Assembly: GCF_014982715.1 (NCBI RefSeq)
Contig: NZ_JADCJY010000001.1
Span: forward strand, 1,178,001 to 1,242,000
DNA: 64,000 nt
Reading direction: 5' to 3'
Source: Gallalistipes aquisgranensis
Lineage (GTDB): Bacteria > Bacteroidota > Bacteroidia > Bacteroidales > Rikenellaceae
The first letter of the stretch is position 1, and every line of letters starts with the position of its first letter. Below, in pieces: positions 25,796-34,359 of this stretch. A program made the translations under genes and the position numbers. The notes under the pieces were generated by a model, which was not told where the DNA came from, searched no databases, and saw only the letters and a list, made by a program, of their open reading frames with translations.

Positions 25796-28300
25796 ATGGA
25801 AAGGGATAATAAGGGAAATGAGAGACCGGACAGAATAGAGGTGCGCGGAGCGAGGGTACACAATCTGAAAAACATCGATGTAGACGTGCCGCTTGGGAAA
25901 ATAGTCGGCATCGCGGGGGTGTCCGGTTCAGGCAAGAGCTCGCTGGCGCTCGGGGTGCTGTATGCGGAAGGATCACGGAGGTATCTGGAGTCGCTTTCGA
26001 CCTATACCCGCAGGAGAATGACCCAGGCCACCCGTGCCGGTGTAGACGAGGTGCTGTACGTGCCGGCGGCCCTGGCCATGCACCAGCGTCCGGCCGTTCC
26101 GGGCATCCGCAGCACTTTCGGCACCGGTACGGAGCTACTCAACATGCTGCGCCTGATTTACTCGCGGCTGGCCTCCCACCGCTGCCCCAACGGACATTAC
26201 GTGCAGCCTTCGCTGAATGTCGCCGCCGGGCTGGAGTTGGTCTGCCCGGAATGCGGAGCGCATTTCTTCGCACCTGGCGCGGAGGAATTGTCTTTCAACA
26301 GCAGCGGGGCCTGCCCGTCTTGCGACGGTACCGGGACTGTCCGTACCGTGGATGAGTCCACCCTTGTTCCGGACGAGACGCTGAGCATCGACCAGGGTGC
26401 TGTGGCTCCGTGGAATGCCCTGATGTGGTCGCTGATGACCGACGTCTGCCGGGCGATGGGCGTGCGCACGGACGTGCCTTTCAACCAACTGACTCCGGAG
26501 GAAAGAGAGATTGTCTTTCACGGACCGGCCGAAAAGAAGCATATATTCTACCATTCGAAGAACACCAATCAGGCCGGCGAACTGGATTTCACTTATTTCA
26601 ATGCCGTCTATACCGTACAGAACGCCTTGTCCAAAGTCAAGGACGAGAAGGGGATGAAACGGGTGGAAAAGTTTCTGAAGGCCGGACCGTGCCCGGACTG
26701 CGGAGGCTCGCGTTTCTCGGAGGCCGCCCGCGCTCCGAAAGTCCGGGGTATCTCCATAGACGAGGCCAGCCGGATGAGCCTGCGGGAACTGGCGGAATGG
26801 GTAGGGGGTGTGCCGGCCTCCCTACCGGAAGAGATGCGCCCGATGGCGGAGCGGATCTGCGAATCCTTCCTCGATGCCTCGGTGCGTCTGCTGGATTTAG
26901 GAGTGGGCTATCTGAGCCTCGACCGCGCGGCATCGACCCTTTCTACGGGAGAGCGGCAACGGATGCAACTGGCACGGGCGGTGCGCAACCGTACCACCGG
27001 AGTACTTTATGTTCTGGACGAGCCTTCCATCGGCCTGCATCCGGCCAACATCGTGGGACTGGCCGGGGTAATGAAGGACCTGATAGCGGACGGCAATTCC
27101 ATTGTGCTGGTGGACCATGATACGCAGATACTGGCTGAGGCAGACTGGATGATAGAGATGGGGCCGGGAGCCGGTTCCTCGGGCGGGCAGGTGATAGCCG
27201 AGGGTACGCTGGAGGATATAGAGCGGAATAACGCATCGAAGATAGGACCGTTCCTGAGCAAGGCTGCTGTGGTAAATGCCCGACAGCGGACTTCGGAGGC
27301 GGAGTTGTTCGCCCAAGGCCGCATACACCTGTCCACCGGCCCGGTGCATACCGTGAGGTCGTTGGAAGTAGATATTCCCAAGGGCCGTCTGACTGTGGTG
27401 ACAGGAGTCTCCGGCTCGGGCAAAACGACCCTCATACTGGAGAGTCTGGTACCGGCCCTGCAGACAATAGTCTCCGGAGGGAAGCTGCCGGACCACGTGC
27501 GGGAGATCCGCGCCGACGGCATCCGTCACGCCAAGCTGATAGACGCTTCGCCCATCGGCATCAATATCCGCTCGACTGTAGCTACTTACGCCGATGTCCA
27601 CGATGAGCTCCGCAAGGTCTATGCCCGTATTCCGGAGGCAAAGGCCGGGGGATGGAAGAACGGGGATTTCTCCTACAATACCGGCCGGCTGCGCTGTCCG
27701 ACCTGCGACGGTACGGGAGTGATAAGCCTCGACGTGCAGTTTCTGCCGGATGTGGATATTCCGTGTCCGGACTGCAGGGGCTCGCGCTATTCCAAGGCGG
27801 CCTACAGGATACGACGGGAGAACAGCGAGGGTGCATTCCATTCACTTCCGGAGTTGATGGCCATGGATGTGGATGATGCGATGGTAGCCTGCGGAGACTT
27901 GCGGACTGTGTGTCAGCGTCTGCAGGTGCTCCATGACCTCGGCCTCGGATACCTTACTCTCGGCGAGCAGACTCCCGGACTTTCGGGCGGTGAGGCCCAA
28001 CGTCTCAAACTGGCCAGCGAGATAGGCAGGGAGCAGGACGATTCGGTATTCGTGTTCGACGAGCCGACCATCGGTCTGCATCCATCCGATGTCCGGATTC
28101 TCCTGCAGGTATTCCAGCGGCTGATAGACCGGGGCGCGACTGTCATCGTCATCGAGCACGACCAGGATGTCATCCGCTCGGCCGACTACATTATCGACAT
28201 GGGCCCCGGCGGCGGCGAGGACGGCGGCCGCATCGTCGCTGCCGGTACTCCCGACGACATCCGCCGCTGCCCAGACAGCGTTACCGGACGGTTCATCTGA
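25796..28300 (+). CDS. UvrA-like ABC ATPase (UvrA2 type)
   Basis: An 834-residue protein, about 100 residues shorter than repair UvrA. It has two Walker A motifs (GVSGSGKSS about 41-49 and GVSGSGKTT about 538-546), zinc-knuckle motifs (CPECG...CPSCDGTG; CPTCDGTG...CPDCRGS), two signatures (LSTGERQR, LSGGEAQR) and two Walker B motifs (DEPSIGLHP, DEPTIGLHP). The shorter insert region suggests loss of the UvrB-binding domain, as in UvrA2/DrrC-like paralogs linked to resistance against DNA-binding drugs. Its neighbours are an AraC regulator and a drug acetyltransferase, which fits a resistance role (inference). Confidence 0.9.
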   Translation: MERDNKGNERPDRIEVRGARVHNLKNIDVDVPLGKIVGIAGVSGSGKSSLALGVLYAEGSRRYLESLSTYTRRRMTQATRAGVDEVLYVPAALAMHQRPAVPGIRSTFGTGTELLNMLRLIYSRLASHRCPNGHYVQPSLNVAAGLELVCPECGAHFFAPGAEELSFNSSGACPSCDGTGTVRTVDESTLVPDETLSIDQGAVAPWNALMWSLMTDVCRAMGVRTDVPFNQLTPEEREIVFHGPAEKKHIFYHSKNTNQAGELDFTYFNAVYTVQNALSKVKDEKGMKRVEKFLKAGPCPDCGGSRFSEAARAPKVRGISIDEASRMSLRELAEWVGGVPASLPEEMRPMAERICESFLDASVRLLDLGVGYLSLDRAASTLSTGERQRMQLARAVRNRTTGVLYVLDEPSIGLHPANIVGLAGVMKDLIADGNSIVLVDHDTQILAEADWMIEMGPGAGSSGGQVIAEGTLEDIERNNASKIGPFLSKAAVVNARQRTSEAELFAQGRIHLSTGPVHTVRSLEVDIPKGRLTVVTGVSGSGKTTLILESLVPALQTIVSGGKLPDHVREIRADGIRHAKLIDASPIGINIRSTVATYADVHDELRKVYARIPEAKAGGWKNGDFSYNTGRLRCPTCDGTGVISLDVQFLPDVDIPCPDCRGSRYSKAAYRIRRENSEGAFHSLPELMAMDVDDAMVACGDLRTVCQRLQVLHDLGLGYLTLGEQTPGLSGGEAQRLKLASEIGREQDDSVFVFDEPTIGLHPSDVRILLQVFQRLIDRGATVIVIEHDQDVIRSADYIIDMGPGGGEDGGRIVAAGTPDDIRRCPDSVTGRFI

Positions 28301-28320
28301 CCTGAATTTTGAGAGTTTCC

Positions 28321-28395
28321 GGAAATCAGTCGCATTTCTCGGCAGCGTTCAAGAAACAGTACGGTATCGTACCGACGACGGGGGCGGCCGAATAA
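28321..28395 (+). pseudogene. C-terminal remnant of an AraC regulator
   Basis: Twenty-four in-frame codons (NQSHFSAAFKKQYGIVP, ending GAAE-stop) match the last HTH of the AraC gene at 24900-25757 at protein level, with about 80% identity by eye at DNA level. It starts 20 nt after the UvrA-like stop. The divergence argues against a recent duplication; it looks like the tail of a third related AraC gene displaced by insertion or recombination. Confidence 0.8.
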
Positions 28396-28416
28396 TGTGA
28401 ATCAAATAACTGCAAT

Positions 28417-29064
28417 ATGGACACCACTTTTCACGTCATTGACCGAACTTCTTGGGAGCGAAATATCTACTTCGAGTACTATTTCTCTCAAATCAAATGC
28501 AAGTACAACCTGAATGCCTGCCTTGACATCACACATTTGCGGAAAGTACAACAGGAAAGGGAATTGCGCTTCTTTCCGCTGATGCTGTACGTCATCATGC
28601 ATGCGGTCAATCAAAACAAGGAGTTCCGCATGAGCTTCAATACCGAAGGCGAACTGGGGTACTGGGAGGAAGTAGTACCGAGCTACACGCTTTTCCATTC
28701 CGAAAACCAGACATTTACCGATATCTGGAGCGAATATCATACCGACCTCGACATGTTTTACCGTACTGTTGTAGAGGACATGGATCGGTATCGTAACGTA
28801 ACCGGAGTCATCAAGGCACGACCCGGACAACCTGCCAATTTCTGCCCTGTGTCGTGCCTGCCGTGGCTCAGTTTCACCTCCTTTTCGCAAGACACCTATA
28901 CGGACAACTTGTTCCTGTTCCCGCTCATCAGATTCGGAAAATTCACTGAGGAGGGCACTCGGACGAAGATTCCAGTTTCCGTCTTTGTAAGCCATGCCGT
29001 GGCTGACGGCTATCATACCTGCAAGCTCATCAATGACATGCAAGAGATTGCCGACCGGATGTGA
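28417..29064 (+). CDS. cat: Chloramphenicol acetyltransferase (type A)
   Basis: A 215-residue protein of the usual CAT length, transferring acetyl from acetyl-CoA to chloramphenicol. The catalytic region reads SHAVADGYH (His193; the HxxxDG core is intact, with the preceding His replaced by Ser), and the substrate-pocket motif VSCLPWLSFTSF is present. It begins 116 nt after the UvrA-like gene and just after the AraC tail remnant. It could confer chloramphenicol resistance, but some cat-like genes act on other acceptors. Confidence 0.92.
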   Translation: MDTTFHVIDRTSWERNIYFEYYFSQIKCKYNLNACLDITHLRKVQQERELRFFPLMLYVIMHAVNQNKEFRMSFNTEGELGYWEEVVPSYTLFHSENQTFTDIWSEYHTDLDMFYRTVVEDMDRYRNVTGVIKARPGQPANFCPVSCLPWLSFTSFSQDTYTDNLFLFPLIRFGKFTEEGTRTKIPVSVFVSHAVADGYHTCKLINDMQEIADRM

Positions 29065-29115
29065 ACACCCCTTTTTATCGGTCTTCAATTTGACCTTTTC
29101 ACCAATACGATTTGA

Positions 29116-29157
29116 GCCTCACAACAATTCGGTTGTGGGGCTTTTGCTTTACCTTTG
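29116..29157 (+). promoter_or_regulatory. Operator-promoter of the alcohol dehydrogenase gene
   Basis: TTTGAGCCTCACA is followed by a 10-bp inverted repeat (GCCTCACAAC at 29116-29125, GTTGTGGGGC at 29132-29141) that covers the -33 region. The -7 box is TACCTTTG at 29150-29157. The same layout occurs at 35368-35408. Confidence 0.65.
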
Positions 29158-29198
29158 CATCCGTAACCAAGGATAAATGTCTAAAAGGAGATAAAACG

Positions 29199-30374
29199 AT
29201 GAACATGGATTTTAATCTTTTCACGCCGACCAAACTGTTGTTCGGTCGCGGTAAGTTGAATGAACTCGGCGACCAAAAACTGCCGGGAAAGAGAGCATTA
29301 TTGCTGATTTCAAGCGGAAAGTCCGTAAAGGTTAATGGCACGCTCGACCGTGTGACAGCTCAACTGGATAAGGCTGGTGTCGCCTACACCATCTGCAACA
29401 ATATTCACGAAAATCCCTCAAAAGAAGTCGTGATGGAAGCAGCCGCCTGCGCTAAGGAGAACGCCTGCGACTTTATCCTTGCATTGGGAGGCGGTGCCGT
29501 ACTCGATTCGGCCGTAGCGGTGGCGGCTATGGCGACCAATCCCGGCGACCTGTGGGATTATGTGTGCGGAGGTACGGGCAAAGCACACCCCTTGCAGTAT
29601 CCGGGGCTTCCCATCGTGACCATTGCCACCACATCGGGCACAGGCTCGGAAATCAACTGCTGGGGCGTCATCTCCAACCACGAGACCAACGAAAAAATCG
29701 GTTTCGGCACACCGGAACTGACCCCCGTGCTTGCCATTGTGGACCCGGAACTGATGTGCACCGTTCCTGCCAGGTACACTGCTTATCAAGGATTCGACGC
29801 CCTGTTCCATAATACGGAAGTAATGATTAGCCGTTTTGTGAATGTGTTGAGTGAACCGATAGCGTTGTCGGCCATCGAACATATTGCCAAATATCTGCCC
29901 CGTGCAGTGAAGGACGGTAACGACATGGAAGCCCGTGAAGCGGTGGCCTACGGCAGTACCATTGCAGGACTGACCATGCAGCTTACCAGTACCACAGCCG
30001 AACATTCGATGGAGCACGCCATGAGTGCCTACCACCACGACCTGCCGCACGGTGCGGGATTGATCATGATTTCCAACGAATTCTACCGTTTTTTCGTGGA
30101 GCGGCATGCCTGTGACAGACAGTTCGTCAAGATGGCTCGTGCGATGGGCATGAAGGAGGCTGATAAGCCGGAAGATTTCCTGACCGCTCTTGCCGAATTG
30201 CAGAAAGCCTGTGGCGTGGATAATCTGAAGATGAGCGACTACGGCATAACAAAAGAGGAATGCAACACGCTGGCCCGTAACGCCCGAGAGACAATGGGAG
30301 GTCTCTTTGCCGCCAATCCTTGCGAAATGACGCACGAGGATTGTACACGCATCTTCGAGAGGGCATACAGATAA
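29199..30374 (+). CDS. Iron-containing alcohol dehydrogenase
   Basis: A 391-residue group III dehydrogenase oxidizing alcohols or reducing aldehydes with NAD(P)H. It has the nucleotide-binding GGGAVLDSA motif, TTSGTGSE, and metal ligands in GFDALFH and HSMEHAMSAYHHDLPHG. ATG 29199 follows AAAAGGAG and lies downstream of the -7 box at 29150-29157, which rules out the longer frame from 29112. Its promoter carries the island's shared TGAGCCTCACA operator, tying it to the aldo-keto reductase operon. A role in aldehyde detoxification is plausible. Confidence 0.93.
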   Translation: MNMDFNLFTPTKLLFGRGKLNELGDQKLPGKRALLLISSGKSVKVNGTLDRVTAQLDKAGVAYTICNNIHENPSKEVVMEAAACAKENACDFILALGGGAVLDSAVAVAAMATNPGDLWDYVCGGTGKAHPLQYPGLPIVTIATTSGTGSEINCWGVISNHETNEKIGFGTPELTPVLAIVDPELMCTVPARYTAYQGFDALFHNTEVMISRFVNVLSEPIALSAIEHIAKYLPRAVKDGNDMEAREAVAYGSTIAGLTMQLTSTTAEHSMEHAMSAYHHDLPHGAGLIMISNEFYRFFVERHACDRQFVKMARAMGMKEADKPEDFLTALAELQKACGVDNLKMSDYGITKEECNTLARNARETMGGLFAANPCEMTHEDCTRIFERAYR

Positions 30375-30390
30375 GAAACAGGGATAATAA

Positions 30391-30436
30391 AACAAGGACC
30401 GACAGAAGATTGACTTCTGCCGGTCCTCATTGTTTT
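30391..30436. terminator. Bidirectional terminator
   Basis: Arms GGACCG-CAGAAG (30396-30408) and CTTCTG-CGGTCC (30414-30426) pair with one internal mismatch and are flanked by A- and T-rich ends. It separates the convergent dehydrogenase and acetyltransferase genes. Confidence 0.75.
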
Positions 30437-30468
30437 AAGCTGATCTGCTTCCCGATAAAGCGTAACGT

Positions 30469-31047
30469 TTACTTCCTGCTTTCGGCACCAATCTTTTTGA
30501 TGAACTTCGCCGGATTACCGCCTACTACGGTCATTGGCGGAACATCGTGCGTTACCACACTGTTGGCACCAATAATGGAACCGTAACCGATCCGTACACC
30601 GGGCAGGACGGTCGAGCCTATGCCAATCCACACCTTGTCTTCTATGACGATGGGGCGGCCGTAGGTCGCGCTACGATTGTCCGGGTTCGGATCGTGGTTG
30701 ATCGTTATGAGATTTACTTTCGGGGCAATGAACACACCGTCGCCGATGGTAATGCCACCACGGTCGAAAAAGGTACAGCCCTGCTGAATCCAGCAACCTT
30801 TACCGATGTGGATATTCTTGCCGTAATCCACGTAAAACGGAGGTAATAGCGTGGTACTGGGGTCAATCTCCCTGCCCGTAATGCGGTGCAGGTAGTCGTG
30901 TACCTCTTCCGGCGAGAGCCAACCTTTCGCGTTCATTTCCGCAGCAGTCTTCATCGTGTCAAAGATGACGTTTATCAGTTGATCGTAACCGGGTTCGTCC
31001 GGGGAAACCATCGCTCCAGACAAGTCTTTCTTGAAAATATCTTCCAT
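30469..31047 (-). CDS. Sugar O-acetyltransferase (maltose acetyltransferase type)
   Basis: A 192-residue left-handed beta-helix acetyltransferase. The N-terminal MAT segment (about 20-75) precedes hexapeptide repeats (IHIGKGCWIQQGC, ITIGDGVFIAPKV, IVIEDKVWIGIGS, VRIGYGSIIGANS). The catalytic His lies in LITINHDP, and the end is VVGGNPAKFIKK. It acetylates sugars or similar small hydroxylated acceptors from acetyl-CoA. It lies downstream of the broken SDR gene in a minus-strand run from the AraC regulator. Confidence 0.92.
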   Translation of the reverse strand: MEDIFKKDLSGAMVSPDEPGYDQLINVIFDTMKTAAEMNAKGWLSPEEVHDYLHRITGREIDPSTTLLPPFYVDYGKNIHIGKGCWIQQGCTFFDRGGITIGDGVFIAPKVNLITINHDPNPDNRSATYGRPIVIEDKVWIGIGSTVLPGVRIGYGSIIGANSVVTHDVPPMTVVGGNPAKFIKKIGAESRK

Positions 31048-31078
31048 TGTCCTTTTCTATTATCAGTTGTAAATTCGG

Positions 31079-31492
31079 TTATCTAATGGTAATACCACCC
31101 TGCTTCTGCATCTGGAAAATGTCATAACGCATACAGCTTCATACACCTTTCAAATCAACGGCCACCGTACGATCGAACTCTTCATCGGTAATCTCGGTCA
31201 TCGGGCGTTGCGGTGTCTGAATGCCCGCATTGTTGTGAGCGGCCTCCAAATACCCATAATTCGGGACAATCCAGGCTGTCATCTTCTTTACTGCCTGTGT
31301 GTCTGCCATGTCTATACGACAAGCCACCGCCTGACATCCCTCCGCTACCAGTCTGGCCGCCTGCTCCTTCGGTTCATTAATGTCTGCCAATAGCGTAATG
31401 TACCCTGCGCGTGCACACGAGTCGGCACACGCCAGCCCGATACCCATTCCCGCACCGGCTACCAATGCCGTTTTCAGTCCTTTTGCATCCAT
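31079..31492 (-). pseudogene. Short-chain dehydrogenase/reductase remnant
   Basis: The first 117 codons encode the Rossmann half of an SDR (ALVAGAGMGIG for cofactor binding, HNNAGIQ), ending DLKGV-TGA. Reading through that TGA, the same frame continues SCMRYDIFQMQKQGG, as expected for SDRs where Trp or Phe usually follows GV, and then hits a TAA. So a nonsense codon plus a 3' deletion has removed the catalytic YxxxK half. The product cannot be an active SDR. Confidence 0.8.
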
Positions 31493-31596
31493 AGTTGTAT
31501 CTTGTTTTAAGATTCTGGTGCAAAAGTAGCGGATCTTGTCGAAAAAGACTTTGCTTGTCGGCTCAAAGTATTTTGCCGTAAAGCTCAAACAACATA

Positions 31597-32430
31597 TTAG
31601 ATGCTGTGGACAGGAGAATGTCCGTACAGTCCTTTGTATGCCTTCGAGAAGTGCGATAGGTTCTTGAAACCTACCTTGAAACAAACATCGGTTACTTTTT
31701 GCGTACCAGAACGGATGAGTTCGTGTGCGGCTTCCAGCCTTCGACGTATTACCCACTTCTGCGGGGACAGGTCGCTTACTTTGCAGAAATCACGCTTGAA
31801 AGTGGCAAGGCTCCGGCCCGTGTAATTGGCCATCTCCTCCAATGTAAGGTCATTCATGTAGTTCTGCTCCATAAAGCCCATGATGTCGATTTTCCACGGG
31901 TCGGTAAAGTCGAAAAGCGAGGCATACAGGTTCTTGTCCGTATTCAGAAGCACGTACATTCCTTCGGTCATTTTCAGTTCCAGCAGTTCGTCCGTGGGCC
32001 GGATGCCGGAATCGAAATAAGGGGTCATGGACTCGAACAGGCTTACGATGTCGGGACGGCTGGAAGGCAGTTTCCGCAAACTTACTTCGCTTCGCCAGGC
32101 ATTTTCCGGCAGGCTGTTCTTGTCTATCCGGCTGAAGAAGTTACGCAGGAATGTATTGGTAAACATCAGGAAGATAGCCTTGAACTGCTGTCCTTTGTAG
32201 CTCTGCTTGGTAAGTCGCACGCAAAAGTCCTTGCGGATAAAGGCACAATCTCCCTTGTGCAACTTGGTGACTTTATCGCGTTCCCTTATTTCCAGCTCTC
32301 CGGAATACATATAGACCAGCACGTGCGAATGGTTGCGGTGCAGGCAACTGCTCCCATTATCAGAGTACATGGCCAGAAAAATATCCGAGTAGCGTAACGT
32401 ATTGATTCCTTTCAGACAGCCTTTCTCCAT
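31597..32430 (-). CDS. AraC-family transcriptional regulator (copy 2)
   Basis: A 277-residue paralog of the regulator at 24900: an N-terminal sensor region (YSGELEIRERDKVTKLHKGDCAFIRKD) and a C-terminal double HTH (TGRSLATFKRDFCK, VTDVCFKVGFKNLSHFSKAYKGLYG). The start at 32430 is preferred because a -7 box TACCTTTG lies at 32458-32451, downstream of the longer frame's start. Its own promoter carries the GCCTCACA element, so it is the best candidate for the regulator recognising that element and for autoregulation. Confidence 0.92.
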   Translation of the reverse strand: MEKGCLKGINTLRYSDIFLAMYSDNGSSCLHRNHSHVLVYMYSGELEIRERDKVTKLHKGDCAFIRKDFCVRLTKQSYKGQQFKAIFLMFTNTFLRNFFSRIDKNSLPENAWRSEVSLRKLPSSRPDIVSLFESMTPYFDSGIRPTDELLELKMTEGMYVLLNTDKNLYASLFDFTDPWKIDIMGFMEQNYMNDLTLEEMANYTGRSLATFKRDFCKVSDLSPQKWVIRRRLEAAHELIRSGTQKVTDVCFKVGFKNLSHFSKAYKGLYGHSPVHSI

Positions 32431-32450
32431 CTTCAATCTTTTTTTGTTGG

Positions 32451-32500
32451 CAAAGGTAATCATTTACACCAAACAGATTATTTGCTGTGAGGCTCAAATA
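32451..32500 (-). promoter_or_regulatory. Promoter of AraC copy 2 with GCCTCACA element
   Basis: Read on the minus strand: TATTTGAGCCTCACAG from 32500, then TACCTTTG at 32458-32451. The G of GCC is 35 nt upstream of the -7 box, within 2 nt of the spacing at the other island promoters. Confidence 0.6.
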
Positions 32501-32541
32501 TAGGCAAATAAGCAGGGCTTCGTCTCTGTTACCGAGATTGC

Positions 32542-33372
32542 TTATTTCGGAATCACAGACTTTCTGTAAGCGTTAGGCGAGAACCGGAAATGCTTGGTTA
32601 CATAACGGCTGAAATAGGAGACGGACGAGAAGTTCATGCGTGCGGCTATTTCCGTTAGCGACAGTTCTTTTTGGCACAGCAGGTTCGTGATTTCATGGAG
32701 GGTGAAGCGGTCAATCCAATAGGTGGCCGGCTTGCCGCAGGCTTTTCTGCATATCTCGGAAAGATAGTGAGGGGTTATACAAAGTATGGAAGCATAGTAT
32801 GGTACATCCCGATGCCGGATATACTCTCCGTTGTACAGCAATTCGATAAACTGTTGCAGCAGTCGGGCGGTATGTTCGGATACTTGCCGGGAAGCCTGTC
32901 CACGTGCATGGATGTCATACAAATCCATGATATGCGCCATCAGCAGGTAACCCAGCATCTCTTCGCGGAACAGGTGCGGTTCACCGTCTGTCAATCTCTC
33001 GCGGAGCCGTTCCATGTCGTCCACACATTTCCGGAAGTCGTGCGGGGAGAGTTTCATCACCGGATTCTGCAACAGGCCCAGATGCCCGATAATGCCGTAA
33101 TTGTTGCGTATGGCCATCGACAGGACAAACGGCTCGGACAGTCCCATCGTCAAGGCCCGGTAATCTTCCGACTCGGAGAAACCGGAAGCCAGCGACATAT
33201 TGGTCAGTATAACGTAATCGCCAGCCACGATATTATAATGCACATTCTGGAAGCGGAAGCTCATGCTCCCTTTCGTACAAAGGATATGAATCACACATTG
33301 GGGATACCGCCTGGCATCGTAGGCCTGAATCGAATCCATGAAGAAAATCCTATTCCATATCGGTTGCTCCAT
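32542..33372 (-). CDS. AraC-family transcriptional regulator (copy 3, different subfamily)
   Basis: A 276-residue regulator not closely related to the other two. The N-terminal cupin-like part (about 20-130) includes RFQNVHYNIVAGDYVIL; the C-terminal HTH pair includes CITPHYLSEICRKACGKPATYW and LSLTEIAARMNFSSVSYFSRYVTKHF. ATG 33372 gives a family-typical length; 28 upstream residues are dispensable. It is divergently transcribed from the aldo-keto reductase genes starting at 33512, so it is the likely local regulator of those. Confidence 0.92.
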   Translation of the reverse strand: MEQPIWNRIFFMDSIQAYDARRYPQCVIHILCTKGSMSFRFQNVHYNIVAGDYVILTNMSLASGFSESEDYRALTMGLSEPFVLSMAIRNNYGIIGHLGLLQNPVMKLSPHDFRKCVDDMERLRERLTDGEPHLFREEMLGYLLMAHIMDLYDIHARGQASRQVSEHTARLLQQFIELLYNGEYIRHRDVPYYASILCITPHYLSEICRKACGKPATYWIDRFTLHEITNLLCQKELSLTEIAARMNFSSVSYFSRYVTKHFRFSPNAYRKSVIPK

Positions 33373-33511
33373 ACGCTTTCTGTGATTGCGGAGTGATGAG
33401 CCGAATTTAGGTAAAAACCACGAAAAGTGAAAATTTCCCCACCGATTTTGCATCAAGGCTCTCCCCGATAGTCTGTAATTTTGTCACATGATTCAAAAAT
33501 ACGGAAGCAGT

Positions 33512-34359
33512 ATGAAACAAGTAAGATTGAACAACGGAGTGATGATGCCGTCCATCGGTTTCGGCGTCTTCCAGATTCCCGTAAACGAAACGGAGCGTAT
33601 CGTGACCGATGCATTTGAAGTGGGCTACCGGATGATAGACACAGCCGCCTCTTATTTCAACGAGGAACAGGTGGGCAATGCCTTGCGGCACAGTGGGCTG
33701 AAACGAGAGGACGTGTTCATAACCACCAAGTTGTGGGTGCAGGACTACGAGTACGACGACGCCTTGAGAGCCTTCGACCTCTCGATGAAGAAGCTCGGAC
33801 TGGATTATCTCGACCTTTATCTGCTGCATAAGCCGTATGGCAACTATTATGCAGCGTGGCGGGCAGCGGAACGACTCTATAAGGAAGGATGCATCCGTGC
33901 CATCGGGGTGACGAGCTTCAGCAGCGAACGCCTGCAAGACCTCTTCCTGCACAACGAAGTGAAACCTGCCGTCAATCAGCTGGAGACGCATCCCTTCTTT
34001 CAGCAACAGGCAGCCAACCACTTCCTCAGCCAAGAGGGCATACAGCACGAAGCGTGGGCACCTTTTGCCGAAGGGCAGAACGACATCTGGAACACCCCAC
34101 CTTAAAAGCCATTGCTGCCAGACACGGCAAGACGGTGGGCAACGTCATCCTGCGCTGGCTGAACCAGCGGAATGTGGTGGTTATCCCCAAGACCGTGCGC
34201 CGTGAACGCATGGCGGAGAATCTTGCCATCTTCGATTTTACCCTTACGGACGAGGAGATGCAAGCCATTGCCGGGCTGGATACCGGACACAGTCCCATCT
34301 ACGACGATATGGATTTACAGACAGTAAAAGGAATAGGAACTCATAAAATACATGAATAA
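33512..34359 (+). pseudogene. Aldo-keto reductase 1, frameshifted
   Basis: Residues 1-198 (MKQVRLNNGVMMPSIGFGVFQIP, DTAASYFNEE with catalytic Asp and Tyr, TTKLWV with Lys, LLHKPYG with His) end in WNTPP-stop at 34105. The remaining third (LKAIAARHGKTVGNVILRW, then IPKTVRRERMAENLA) follows in another frame to the stop at 34359. One missing C in the run near 34095 (AACACCCC where AACCACCCC is expected) explains it. The start at 33512 is favoured because the putative -7 box TAATTTTG at 33476-33483 is too close to an ATG at 33488. Either a true mutation or a sequencing error in a C-run. Confidence 0.82.
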
